Below, piece after piece: positions 58,002-64,000 of a stretch of 64,000 nucleotides of DNA (positions are counted from its first letter, which is position 1; each line of letters begins with the position of its first letter). Source of the stretch: Verticiella alkaliphila. Its GTDB lineage: Bacteria > Pseudomonadota > Gammaproteobacteria > Burkholderiales > Burkholderiaceae_B. The notes below the pieces were generated by a model that saw only the letters and a list, made by a program, of their open reading frames with translations, was not told the origin of the DNA and did no database searches. Position numbers and translations under genes: made by a program. Location of the stretch: NCBI RefSeq assembly GCF_018904615.1, contig NZ_JADCNH010000003.1, positions 177,247 through 241,246 of the forward strand. Direction: 5' to 3'.

Positions 58002-58858
58002 TGACACAGACGCAGACTCGCGGCGTCGTTCTGGGCGGCGGTGGCGTGACCGGGATCGCCTGGGAGATCGGCGTCATTGCAGGGCTGGAGCGCTGTGGTG
58101 TCGATCTACGCAATGCCGACCTTTTTGTGGGTACATCCGCAGGCGCAGCAGTGGGCGCGTATCTGGCCTATGGCGACGATGTCCAGGCGCTCGCCGCGCA
58201 GCAGGCCGACCCTGCCCAACAAGTGCACGAACAGTACCGCCCCTACTCCCAGGCCGACGCGGACGCCCGCAACCGGCAGCTGATGGAGAAAGTGGGCGGC
58301 GACCTTGCGGCGGCGCGCCGGCGCATCGGTGCCTACGCCATGCGTTCGACGACGCCCTCGCAGGCCACCCGCCTGGACATCATCGCGGCCCGCCTGGGCC
58401 GCACGCGATGGCCCTCCCGGCCCCTTCGGCTGACCGCCGTGGACGTGGCGTCCGGCGAACTGCGCGTGTTCGACGCTGCCAGCGAAGTTCGCTTCCTGGA
58501 TGCCGTGGCGGCCAGCTGTGCCGTCCCTGGGAGCTGGCCCGCCGTCGCTATCGAAGGCCGACACTACATGGATGGCGGCGTGCACTCCATCACCAATGCG
58601 CAAGTCGCGCAGGGCATGGACCGCGTCATTGTGCTGGCCCCCTTCGGCTACAGCGAGCAGAACCCGGTGGCCGGGCATCTGAGGGAGGAGGTGGCCAATC
58701 TGCGGATTCAAGGTGCGCGAGTACAGGTGATCGAGCCCGATGCCGCTGCCTTGGCCGCCATTGGTGACAACGTCCTGGATCCATCGCGCAAGCCGGCAGC
58801 GCTTGATGCGGGTGTCACGATGGGCGAACGTCTCGCGGCGGAACTGTCGTGGTGGTAA
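57998..58858 (+). CDS. Patatin-like phospholipase/esterase
   Basis: 286 aa. The patatin oxyanion motif GVVLGGGGVTGIAWEIGVIA starts at residue 9. The catalytic Ser is in LFVGTSAGAAVG (G-T-S-A-G) near residue 48, and the Asp is in YMDGGVHS. Patatin folds hydrolyse acyl esters. Following a BVMO in a catabolic operon, a role as ester hydrolase is a good candidate, but lipid hydrolysis is equally open. No signal peptide is seen, so it is cytoplasmic. Overlaps the CoA-transferase gene by 4 bp. Confidence 0.9.
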   Translation: MMTQTQTRGVVLGGGGVTGIAWEIGVIAGLERCGVDLRNADLFVGTSAGAAVGAYLAYGDDVQALAAQQADPAQQVHEQYRPYSQADADARNRQLMEKVGGDLAAARRRIGAYAMRSTTPSQATRLDIIAARLGRTRWPSRPLRLTAVDVASGELRVFDAASEVRFLDAVAASCAVPGSWPAVAIEGRHYMDGGVHSITNAQVAQGMDRVIVLAPFGYSEQNPVAGHLREEVANLRIQGARVQVIEPDAAALAAIGDNVLDPSRKPAALDAGVTMGERLAAELSWW

Positions 58859-59478
58859 CGCTGCGAATGGGTTGCGCGCCGGTGCAAGGTGCGGAGTCGG
58901 GGCAGTCCCAGTGGGCGCGCCAGCGCTTGCGTCTGGATATGGATCACCGGCCAGGCCCTGCACACCATGCCCTGGTGCAGTTGCAGCGCGCCCTGCCCAA
59001 TACAGAGATCGTGACGGATGCCACGGATCTCCTGCTCGAGACGGCCGGTGCCACGCACGTGTGGCATCTGCACGGCCATGTGCCGGGCGAGCGCTGCGAC
59101 GCGTGTGGCGCGATTCGCTGCCTGCGGCTTCCGAGCGGGCATCCGCACCGGGGTGCCGTGGCGATCCCGGCCGAGCCCTGTGCGTGTGGCGGCGCACCGC
59201 ATCTGTGGACGGGAACGGCAGACTCTCCCCGCCAGGCGTGGAGCCACGCGCTGGAGAGCACTCGCCGGTGCGACGCCATGCTGTGGCTGGCCGATGGCGA
59301 GTTCGCCTACCCGGCTGCGGAGTTCGCGCACATCGCCGTCGTGCATGGCGCCAAGCTCGTCATGCTGAGCCAGGCGCCGAGCGAGCTGGATCGCCTGCCA
59401 GACGTGCGCGTCGAAGGCTCGATCACGCCCAGCCTAGTCGACCTCACGTCGCGAGTGCTGGCGCTTCGGCAGGCGTAG
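58849..59478 (+). CDS. Sirtuin-like protein with degraded NAD site
   Basis: 209 aa from GTG 58849, overlapping the patatin gene by 10 bp. The layout follows CobB-type sirtuins: HHALVQLQRALPNTEIVTDA (helix before the TQN-D motif), AGATHVWHLHGHVPGERCDA (active-site His in HLHG), zinc-type Cys (CDACG and CACGG), YPAAEFAHIAVVHGAKLVML. However, the N-terminal GAGIS-x-SGIP loop is absent, TQN-x-D is TDATD, and the GTS motif is ADG. Only the zinc and His parts remain, so NAD-dependent deacylation is doubtful. It is either an ancient truncation or a repurposed binding protein; the frame is open and coupled to its neighbour. Confidence 0.65.
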   Translation: MVVTLRMGCAPVQGAESGQSQWARQRLRLDMDHRPGPAHHALVQLQRALPNTEIVTDATDLLLETAGATHVWHLHGHVPGERCDACGAIRCLRLPSGHPHRGAVAIPAEPCACGGAPHLWTGTADSPRQAWSHALESTRRCDAMLWLADGEFAYPAAEFAHIAVVHGAKLVMLSQAPSELDRLPDVRVEGSITPSLVDLTSRVLALRQA

Positions 59479-60012
59479 CCGACGGGAAGGTCGACGATAT
59501 GGGCGAGCCCGCAGGCGCTCGCCATGCTCGACAAGCGCGCCTGCGCCGATGATGGCTCACCACGTGCTGGAGCCACATCATGACCGCCCCTATCCCTGCT
59601 GCGTCCATCGCAGGTATCGACCCTGCCGCCCTGCCCCTTGCCCAGGCCTCGCGCGTGGTGGTGCTGTGTACAGTCTCTCTGGACACCGCCGCACGGTCTG
59701 CTGCCGCCCGGCCGGATCGTGGCCTGTGGCGCAACCTCATCAGGCGATCTGCGTGTCACGCAACGGTTCAGGATTTCATGCTTTCCCGACGACAGTCGCA
59801 GTGCTCGAGTAGATCGCGGGCGCTCCAGATCGCGGCTAGCACAGACCTGGCGCCGCATCCATGGCGGCATAGCCACCGCCCCTTTTCCGTCTGTGCCACA
59901 CCCGGCGCACTACACTAGCGCCGTTTCCGCTGCCCCGCCCAGCCCGCGCGCCCAGCGTGCCGAGCCAGCCGTCGGTCGGCGGTATTCCCTTCCGTTCCCT
60001 TCCGGAGACATC
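59479..60012. other. Intergenic region, no convincing gene
   Basis: 534 bp. Frames are open but low-complexity and their composition is not gene-like; upstream frames that run into the transporter lack a ribosome-binding site. A promoter for the transporter is likely near its 3' end. Confidence 0.45.
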
Positions 60013-60963
60013 ATGCAGGCGCTCGCCCGCTTCAGCCGCTTTGTCGGCAACACCTTCGCCATCTGGGTGCTGCTGTTCGCAGTCCTGGCCTTCTACTTCC
60101 CTGACGCCTTCCGCGGCATCGGGCCCTACATCGTGCCGCTGCTCGGCCTGATCATGTTCGGCATGGGCCTGACGTTGTCCAAGGCAGACTTCAGCGAAGT
60201 GGTCCGGCGCCCCCTGGATGTGGCCATCGGCGTGCTGGGCCAGTTCATCATCATGCCCGGTCTTGCCTGGCTGCTGGCGACGGCTTTTGCCCTGCCCCCG
60301 GAGATCGCCGTGGGTGTGATCCTCGTGGGCTGCTGCCCCGGCGGTACGGCGTCCAATGTGATGACGTTTCTCGCGCGCGGCGATCTTGCGCTGTCCGTGA
60401 CCATCACCTCGGTCACAACCCTGCTCGCGCCGATCCTCACGCCTGCGCTGATCTACCTGCTTGCCAGCCAATGGCTGGACGTGAGTGCAGCGGCCATGTT
60501 CTGGTCGATCGTGCAGGTGGTGATCCTGCCGATCGCTGCCGGCCTGCTGGTGCAGCTCGTGTTGAAGGAGAAGGTGCAGGTGGGCGTGGCAGTGCTGCCC
60601 CTCGTGTCCGTGGCCGCCATCGTCGCCATCGTTGCCGGGGTCGTCGCGGGCAACCAGGCGCGGATCGCCACGAGCGGTCTCACGATCTTCCTCGTGGTGG
60701 TGCTGCACAATGGCCTCGGCCTGTTGCTGGGCTGGCTGCTCGCGCGCCTGTGCGGCCTGAGCGTGGCCAAGCGCAAGGCGGTCTCGATCGAGGTCGGCAT
60801 GCAGAACTCAGGCTTGGGCGTGGCCCTGGCCACGGCGCATTTCTCGCCGCTGGCCGCGCTGCCCAGCGCGATCTTCAGTGTCTGGCACAACATCAGCGGG
60901 CCGCTGGCGGCCACGCTGTATCGACGATTCAAGGATGACGAGGCAGACGCGCGGCCGCGCTGA
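60013..60963 (+). CDS. Bile acid:sodium symporter (BASS) family transporter
   Basis: 316 aa from ATG 60013 with GGAGA upstream. About nine to ten membrane helices. Family marks: LIMFGMGLTLSKADFSEVVR (helix with the polar Na site), GVILVGCCPGGTASNVMTFL (the C-C-P-G-G-x-x-S-N motif) and SIEVGMQNSGLGVALATAHF (E-x-G-x-Q-N). Substrates of prokaryotic BASS members include pantothenate, bile acids and other organic anions. The substrate here is not predictable. It is followed by a hairpin and a small membrane protein. Confidence 0.93.
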   Translation: MQALARFSRFVGNTFAIWVLLFAVLAFYFPDAFRGIGPYIVPLLGLIMFGMGLTLSKADFSEVVRRPLDVAIGVLGQFIIMPGLAWLLATAFALPPEIAVGVILVGCCPGGTASNVMTFLARGDLALSVTITSVTTLLAPILTPALIYLLASQWLDVSAAAMFWSIVQVVILPIAAGLLVQLVLKEKVQVGVAVLPLVSVAAIVAIVAGVVAGNQARIATSGLTIFLVVVLHNGLGLLLGWLLARLCGLSVAKRKAVSIEVGMQNSGLGVALATAHFSPLAALPSAIFSVWHNISGPLAATLYRRFKDDEADARPR

Positions 60964-60973
60964 GCCTCACGCT

Positions 60974-61000
60974 GCGGGGCCAGGTCAACGCTGGCCCCGC
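60974..61000 (+). terminator. Hairpin after BASS transporter
   Basis: GCGGGGCCAG / CTGGCCCCGC, a 10-bp perfect stem with a 7-nt loop, ten bases after the transporter stop. No clear T-tract follows. Confidence 0.6.
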
Positions 61001-61045
61001 CACTACCCGTTCCCGCTGCTCCAGAATGCGCGGCGTGCCTCGTTC

Positions 61046-61441
61046 ATGCTCATCAGGTCCGCCCCGCAAGCCCCTCTGCCAACCCGCGTTTCTCCATCCC
61101 TGGATGTTTCTGTGTACTCGGACATTCTCTACTTCACGCCCTACGTCGTCATCGTGCTGCTGGTGATCATCGCCCCGCTCCTGCCGTCGCAGCCCCCGTC
61201 CTGGGTGACGGGCGTATTTCTCTTTGCCGGGCAGATGGTGGCGGTGTCCTGGGTGGCGCCGCTCACCTTCGTGGCGCTGCAAGCCATGCATGCCCCGACA
61301 CCCGCGACCATCCTGGGCGGATTCGTCGTCATGCTGCTGGCGCGACCGCTGCTGATGCGCGTGATGGAGCGACGCGAAGAGGAAATGGCGGCGCCGGTGG
61401 CGAAGAAGCGGGCAGCGAGCCGACAGAGGGCGCAGCCGTGA
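61046..61441 (+). CDS. Small membrane protein, unknown function
   Basis: About 131 aa from ATG 61046; a GTG at 61112 is also possible. Membrane segments: TPYVVIVLLVIIAPLLPS, VTGVFLFAGQMVAVSWVAPL and TILGGFVVMLLARPLLM. The C-terminus is charged (RREEEMAAPVAKKRAAS). Its start codon is not certain. A decayed homologue lies at 27291-27475. The last base of its stop overlaps the start of the cupin gene, implying coupling. Confidence 0.65.
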   Translation: MLIRSAPQAPLPTRVSPSLDVSVYSDILYFTPYVVIVLLVIIAPLLPSQPPSWVTGVFLFAGQMVAVSWVAPLTFVALQAMHAPTPATILGGFVVMLLARPLLMRVMERREEEMAAPVAKKRAASRQRAQP

Positions 61442-62070
61442 TGACGACGACGGACCCGCACATCGACGCTTTCCTCACGGCCTTGCGCAGTACCCTCGCC
61501 CGATTCGCCGCCGACGACTCAGCGGTGGGCACCGAGGTGCGGCGCATCCTGGCAGTCTGGCCTGACGCACCCACACCAGGGCACCGTGCCAGCCCGCAGG
61601 GCTCGCCCGTGGCCGCGCATCTGGCCGCGGCGCTGGCCCTGGCCGAACAGGGCGATGCCTCGAGTCTTGCCGCAACGATTCCCCCATTGGCACCCTGGCT
61701 GTCATGGACGTTTGGGTATGCCCCGCACCCGCAGTATCCCGATCTGGAATCCCGCGTGGCCTTTGCGCAGTTCGTGGGGCCGCGCGACCTGGGCCATGCC
61801 GAGCATCTGCTGATGGGCCTGACGCTGCTCGCGCCGCACACGGTCTACCCAGCCCACATGCATCCGGCCAACGAGCTCTACCTGCCGCTGGGCGGCACGG
61901 GCATCTGGAGCCAGGGAGGTGGTGCGCCGGCACCTGAAGCTCCGGGGTCCGTCATCTTTCATCCCAGCGGCGTGGCGCATACCACCGAGTCGCTGCGCGA
62001 CCCGGTGCTGGCGCTCTATATCTGGCGGGGCGACCTCTCCAGTCCGTCCGTCTTCCTCGCAGACGCCTGA
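61441..62070 (+). CDS. DMSP lyase-like cupin protein
   Basis: 209 aa. The C-terminal cupin has TVYPAHMHPANELYLPLGGT (His-x-His and Glu metal ligands) and later FHPSGVAHTTESL (His ligand), like the DddL/DddQ-type dimethylsulfoniopropionate lyase family. The N-terminal part LAPWLSWTFGYAPHPQYPDL and DLGHAEHLLMGLTLLAPH also resembles those proteins. DMSP cleavage is not proven; many relatives have other substrates. Co-location with a BASS transporter might reflect uptake of the substrate, but this is only inference. Confidence 0.7.
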   Translation: MTTTDPHIDAFLTALRSTLARFAADDSAVGTEVRRILAVWPDAPTPGHRASPQGSPVAAHLAAALALAEQGDASSLAATIPPLAPWLSWTFGYAPHPQYPDLESRVAFAQFVGPRDLGHAEHLLMGLTLLAPHTVYPAHMHPANELYLPLGGTGIWSQGGGAPAPEAPGSVIFHPSGVAHTTESLRDPVLALYIWRGDLSSPSVFLADA

Positions 62071-62126
62071 CGCCTTGACGCGTTCGAGGTGAACCGGCTC
62101 CACAGCCAGCGGGATAGCGCCTGTGC

Positions 62127-62349
62127 TCATGCCAGCCGGCTGCGGAGCTGGTCGCTCAGGTGGGTGGCTTCTCGCAGGAATGCGGGAATGCCTTCCACCA
62201 CCTGAACAGCGACTTTCTCGTCATAGGTATGACTGGTCCTGCCGCGCATCTGCCGAAACGTCCGTCAGATAGCGCCGTAGCCCTTCGTCCAGCCGAACGA
62301 CCACGTTCTCCAACGACGTGATGTCCAGCTTCTGACTGTCTGCCCGCAT
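62127..62349 (-). pseudogene. Remnant of a HEPN-type nucleotidyltransferase substrate-binding protein
   Basis: A frame from 62349 begins MRADSQKLDITSLENVVVRL and soon stops. A shifted frame then reads RGRTSHTYDEKVAVQVVEGI and PAFLREATHLSDQL to 62127. R-x-x-x-S-H-T-Y-x-E is the hallmark of HI0074-like (HEPN) proteins of MNT-HEPN toxin-antitoxin pairs. About 60 residues in the middle are missing, and no partner nucleotidyltransferase is seen. Confidence 0.55.
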
Positions 62350-62403
62350 GGCGCCCCCTGCCTGATTCCACGGGCGACGAGGTCACACCACCGCGCCGCT
62401 CGT

Positions 62404-63681
62404 TCACGCAGCGCGTGCCGCCAGCGCCTGCAACTGCGCGTCGTTCAAGCACAGGGCCAGTGCGCCGAGCGCGCCGGTGAAGGCCAGTGCCTGCTGCAAC
62501 TCCTCTTCCTTCACGATCTCTGGCACGTCGCCGGCCGCGAGAATGTTGTTCACGCGGGATTCCGGACGATCGAACCCGGCGACGACGCGCATGGCCGGAA
62601 TCCCGTGCTTCGCGAAGTTGGCATGATCCGAATTCGGCATGAGCGGCAGATAGGTATCCACGGGCACCCCGGCGGCCGCGCCGGCCTCGTGCACCAGCGG
62701 CGCCAAGGCAGGGAAGTCGCTGATGAGCGCGGTCAGACGCGCGTCGCCCGCTACCGTGTCGAGATTGATGTCCAGCTTGAGGGTGTCGCGCTCGGCGGCG
62801 GGCAGGTCGGCCAGATAACGAGCCGAGCCTGCCAGGGCCCATTCCTCGGCGCAGAAGAAGCACACGCGCAGGCCCGGGGTATCCGGCCCCACGCGCGGCG
62901 CGAGCAGGCGTGCTGCGGCGAGGGCGACGGCAACGCCGGTGGCGTTGTCCAGCGCACTCACGCCCAGGTCGTGGCCGTCCATGTGCGCGGTGATGAGCAC
63001 GCGGCTGTCGCGGCCTCCGGGAATGTCCAGCCAGCCGACCTGGGCCTGCGTGTCGTACTGCTCGACCCCGTCGATGCGCAGATGCACGTGCGCCTGCGGG
63101 CCTGCTGCCGTGATGCGGGCCAGGCTCTCCGCGTCGATGTAGGCCGCCGGGATGCCGGCGCCGTCTCGGGCGCGGCCGGACGAGCCCGACAGCACACCGG
63201 CGCCCGGGCGCGGGTTGGCAATGAGGAACGCCGACGCGCCGGCGGCCACGGCCATGTCGTACTTGCGGCGCCGATGGATGTGGCCCGGCGAGAAAGGATA
63301 CTCGTGACGGACCAGGGCGATGCGCCCGCGCAGCGCATCGCCTGCGCGGGCGAAGTCTTCGGGCGCACCGCGGCCCAGATCCACCACCGTGCCGCGCAGG
63401 CCGCCTTCGGGTGTGGACGCCGAGCGCAGCAACGGGTAGCAGGCCAGCGCCGTTTCGGCGGCCCCCTCACCCAGCGTGAGACTGGCGTGGGTGGCCGTCC
63501 AGCCATCGTAGGGCACGCTCGTCGAGCCGATCGTGCCGCCAAGCCCCTGCAGACGCGTCAGCGCCCAGGCCATGGCGGCCTCGTCCTGGCCGGTGCCGGA
63601 GCGGCGGCCGCCAAAGGCGCACAGCGCCAGGAAATCATCCATCAATGCCGCGTCATCGTGGGCGGCCTGCAGCCAATCCAT
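62404..63681 (-). CDS. M28-family metallopeptidase
   Basis: 425 aa. Zinc ligands follow the M28 order: LITAHMDGHDLGVSALDNAT (His, Asp), FFCAEEWALAGSARYL (Glu-Glu), LDINLDTVAGD (Asp) and PNSDHANFAKHGIPAM (His). A protease-associated-like region lies in the middle (LRGRIALVRHEYPFSPGHIH). No signal peptide is visible, so it is probably cytoplasmic. It may cleave N-terminal residues or small amide compounds. It lies upstream in the same direction as a truncated TctC gene. Confidence 0.9.
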   Translation of the reverse strand: MDWLQAAHDDAALMDDFLALCAFGGRRSGTGQDEAAMAWALTRLQGLGGTIGSTSVPYDGWTATHASLTLGEGAAETALACYPLLRSASTPEGGLRGTVVDLGRGAPEDFARAGDALRGRIALVRHEYPFSPGHIHRRRKYDMAVAAGASAFLIANPRPGAGVLSGSSGRARDGAGIPAAYIDAESLARITAAGPQAHVHLRIDGVEQYDTQAQVGWLDIPGGRDSRVLITAHMDGHDLGVSALDNATGVAVALAAARLLAPRVGPDTPGLRVCFFCAEEWALAGSARYLADLPAAERDTLKLDINLDTVAGDARLTALISDFPALAPLVHEAGAAAGVPVDTYLPLMPNSDHANFAKHGIPAMRVVAGFDRPESRVNNILAAGDVPEIVKEEELQQALAFTGALGALALCLNDAQLQALAARAA

Positions 63682-63748
63682 GGGGAAATCTCGAATAGGT
63701 GAGCCGCGCAGAACGCACCCGCGCGGCAGAGGTCGTCTCGCGAAGGAA

Positions 63749-63923
63749 TTACTGCAGATCGACGCCAGCGCGTTCGACCACTTCCTCCCAACGGGCGAAG
63801 TCTTCCTTCAACACGGCACGCAAGGCCGACGAGGACGTGTCGGCGGGCACGGCAACGCCGACGCCGGCGAACCGTTTGGCCACCTCGGGCGTGGCGATGA
63901 CCTTGGCCATCGCGGCTTCCAGG
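63749..63923 (-). pseudogene. TctC/Bug-family binding protein, C-terminal fragment cut by an insertion element
   Basis: The frame reads LEAAMAKVIATPEVAKRFAG, VGVAVPADTSS and FARWEEVVERAGVDLQ to a stop at 63749. This is the usual C-terminal helix and DxxRW-x3-V tail of Bug proteins. The upstream (right) part is replaced at 63923-63924 by the element end. Confidence 0.75.
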
Positions 63924-64000
63924 TGTTGGCGCCGACCGAAAACTGAGCCACTTATGAGGGTTGTGCCGACCCAAAATTGAGCCAGGTGTTCAACCTACTC
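63924..64000 (+). mobile_element. End of an IS21-family-like element (continues beyond window)
   Basis: Starts TGTTGGC and has two imperfect 20-bp direct repeats, at 63931-63950 (GCCGACCGAAAACTGAGCCA) and 63965-63984 (GCCGACCCAAAATTGAGCCA). Multiple short terminal repeats of this sort are typical of IS21-type ends. It interrupts the TctC gene. No transposase is inside the window. Confidence 0.6.

Noticed and set aside
59580..59918. 112-codon frame before the BASS gene
   Set aside because: Arg/Ala/Ser-rich, no family, no conserved motif, and several alternative frames are equally open.

Overview
The window is GC-rich DNA of a betaproteobacterium, probably Burkholderiales (Alcaligenaceae-like). 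This rests on Bug/TctC-type periplasmic binding proteins (one intact, one truncated), an IclR/CoA-transferase/Baeyer-Villiger catabolic operon, a molybdenum hydroxylase with a cytochrome c partner, and strong C/G-ending codon use. No rRNA, tRNA or CRISPR array was seen.

Layout. 1-3.9 kb: a CheB-CheR-PAS-histidine kinase fusion running off the left edge. 3.9-27 kb: a surface-glycan locus. It opens with host-like genes: a GT4 glycosyltransferase, an unrecognised 325-aa protein, a secreted RTX/DUF4214 protein and two large GT2 enzymes. From about 12.5 to 25.1 kb it becomes a clearly lower-GC cassette: two methyltransferases, two paralogous GT4-GT2 fusions, an SGNH hydrolase, galE, a LicD-type transferase and IS debris. 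The composition change falls inside the last GT2 gene on the left and inside ugd on the right, which suggests cassette exchange by recombination in flanking genes. A host-like second galE beyond ugd carries a frameshift.

27-32.7 kb is an accessory region: gene debris, two nuclease-like proteins, a membrane protein and a broken Fic gene. 32.9-37.0 kb is a three-gene molybdenum hydroxylase operon (2Fe-2S subunit, Tat-exported Mo subunit, tri-haem cytochrome c). 37.1-38.6 kb is the most notable find: a toxin-antitoxin-chaperone (TAC) module with an MqsR-like toxin, an MqsA-like antitoxin with a long C-terminal tail, and a SecB-like chaperone. 38.7-42.5 kb is a frameshifted multi-sensor hybrid kinase, and 42.7-44.5 kb is hipBA behind three operator-like repeats.

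45.8-51.0 kb encodes a 1748-aa surface protein (delta-60 repeats, duplicated anchor modules, DUF4214). 51.1-52.8 kb holds a sorbosone-dehydrogenase-like lipoprotein and a DUF2231 membrane protein. 52.9-59.5 kb is a catabolic unit: IclR regulator divergent from TctC, a Baeyer-Villiger monooxygenase (frameshifted), a class III CoA-transferase, a patatin-like hydrolase and a sirtuin-like protein with a degraded NAD site. 60-63.7 kb holds a BASS-family transporter, a small membrane protein, a DMSP-lyase-like cupin, a HEPN remnant and an M28 peptidase. The right edge shows a TctC gene cut by the end of an IS21-family-like element.

Three otherwise well-preserved genes (galE copy 2, the hybrid kinase, the monooxygenase) each lose frame by what looks like one missing base in a G/C-rich tract. 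This could be real decay or sequencing error, and the data here cannot separate the two.
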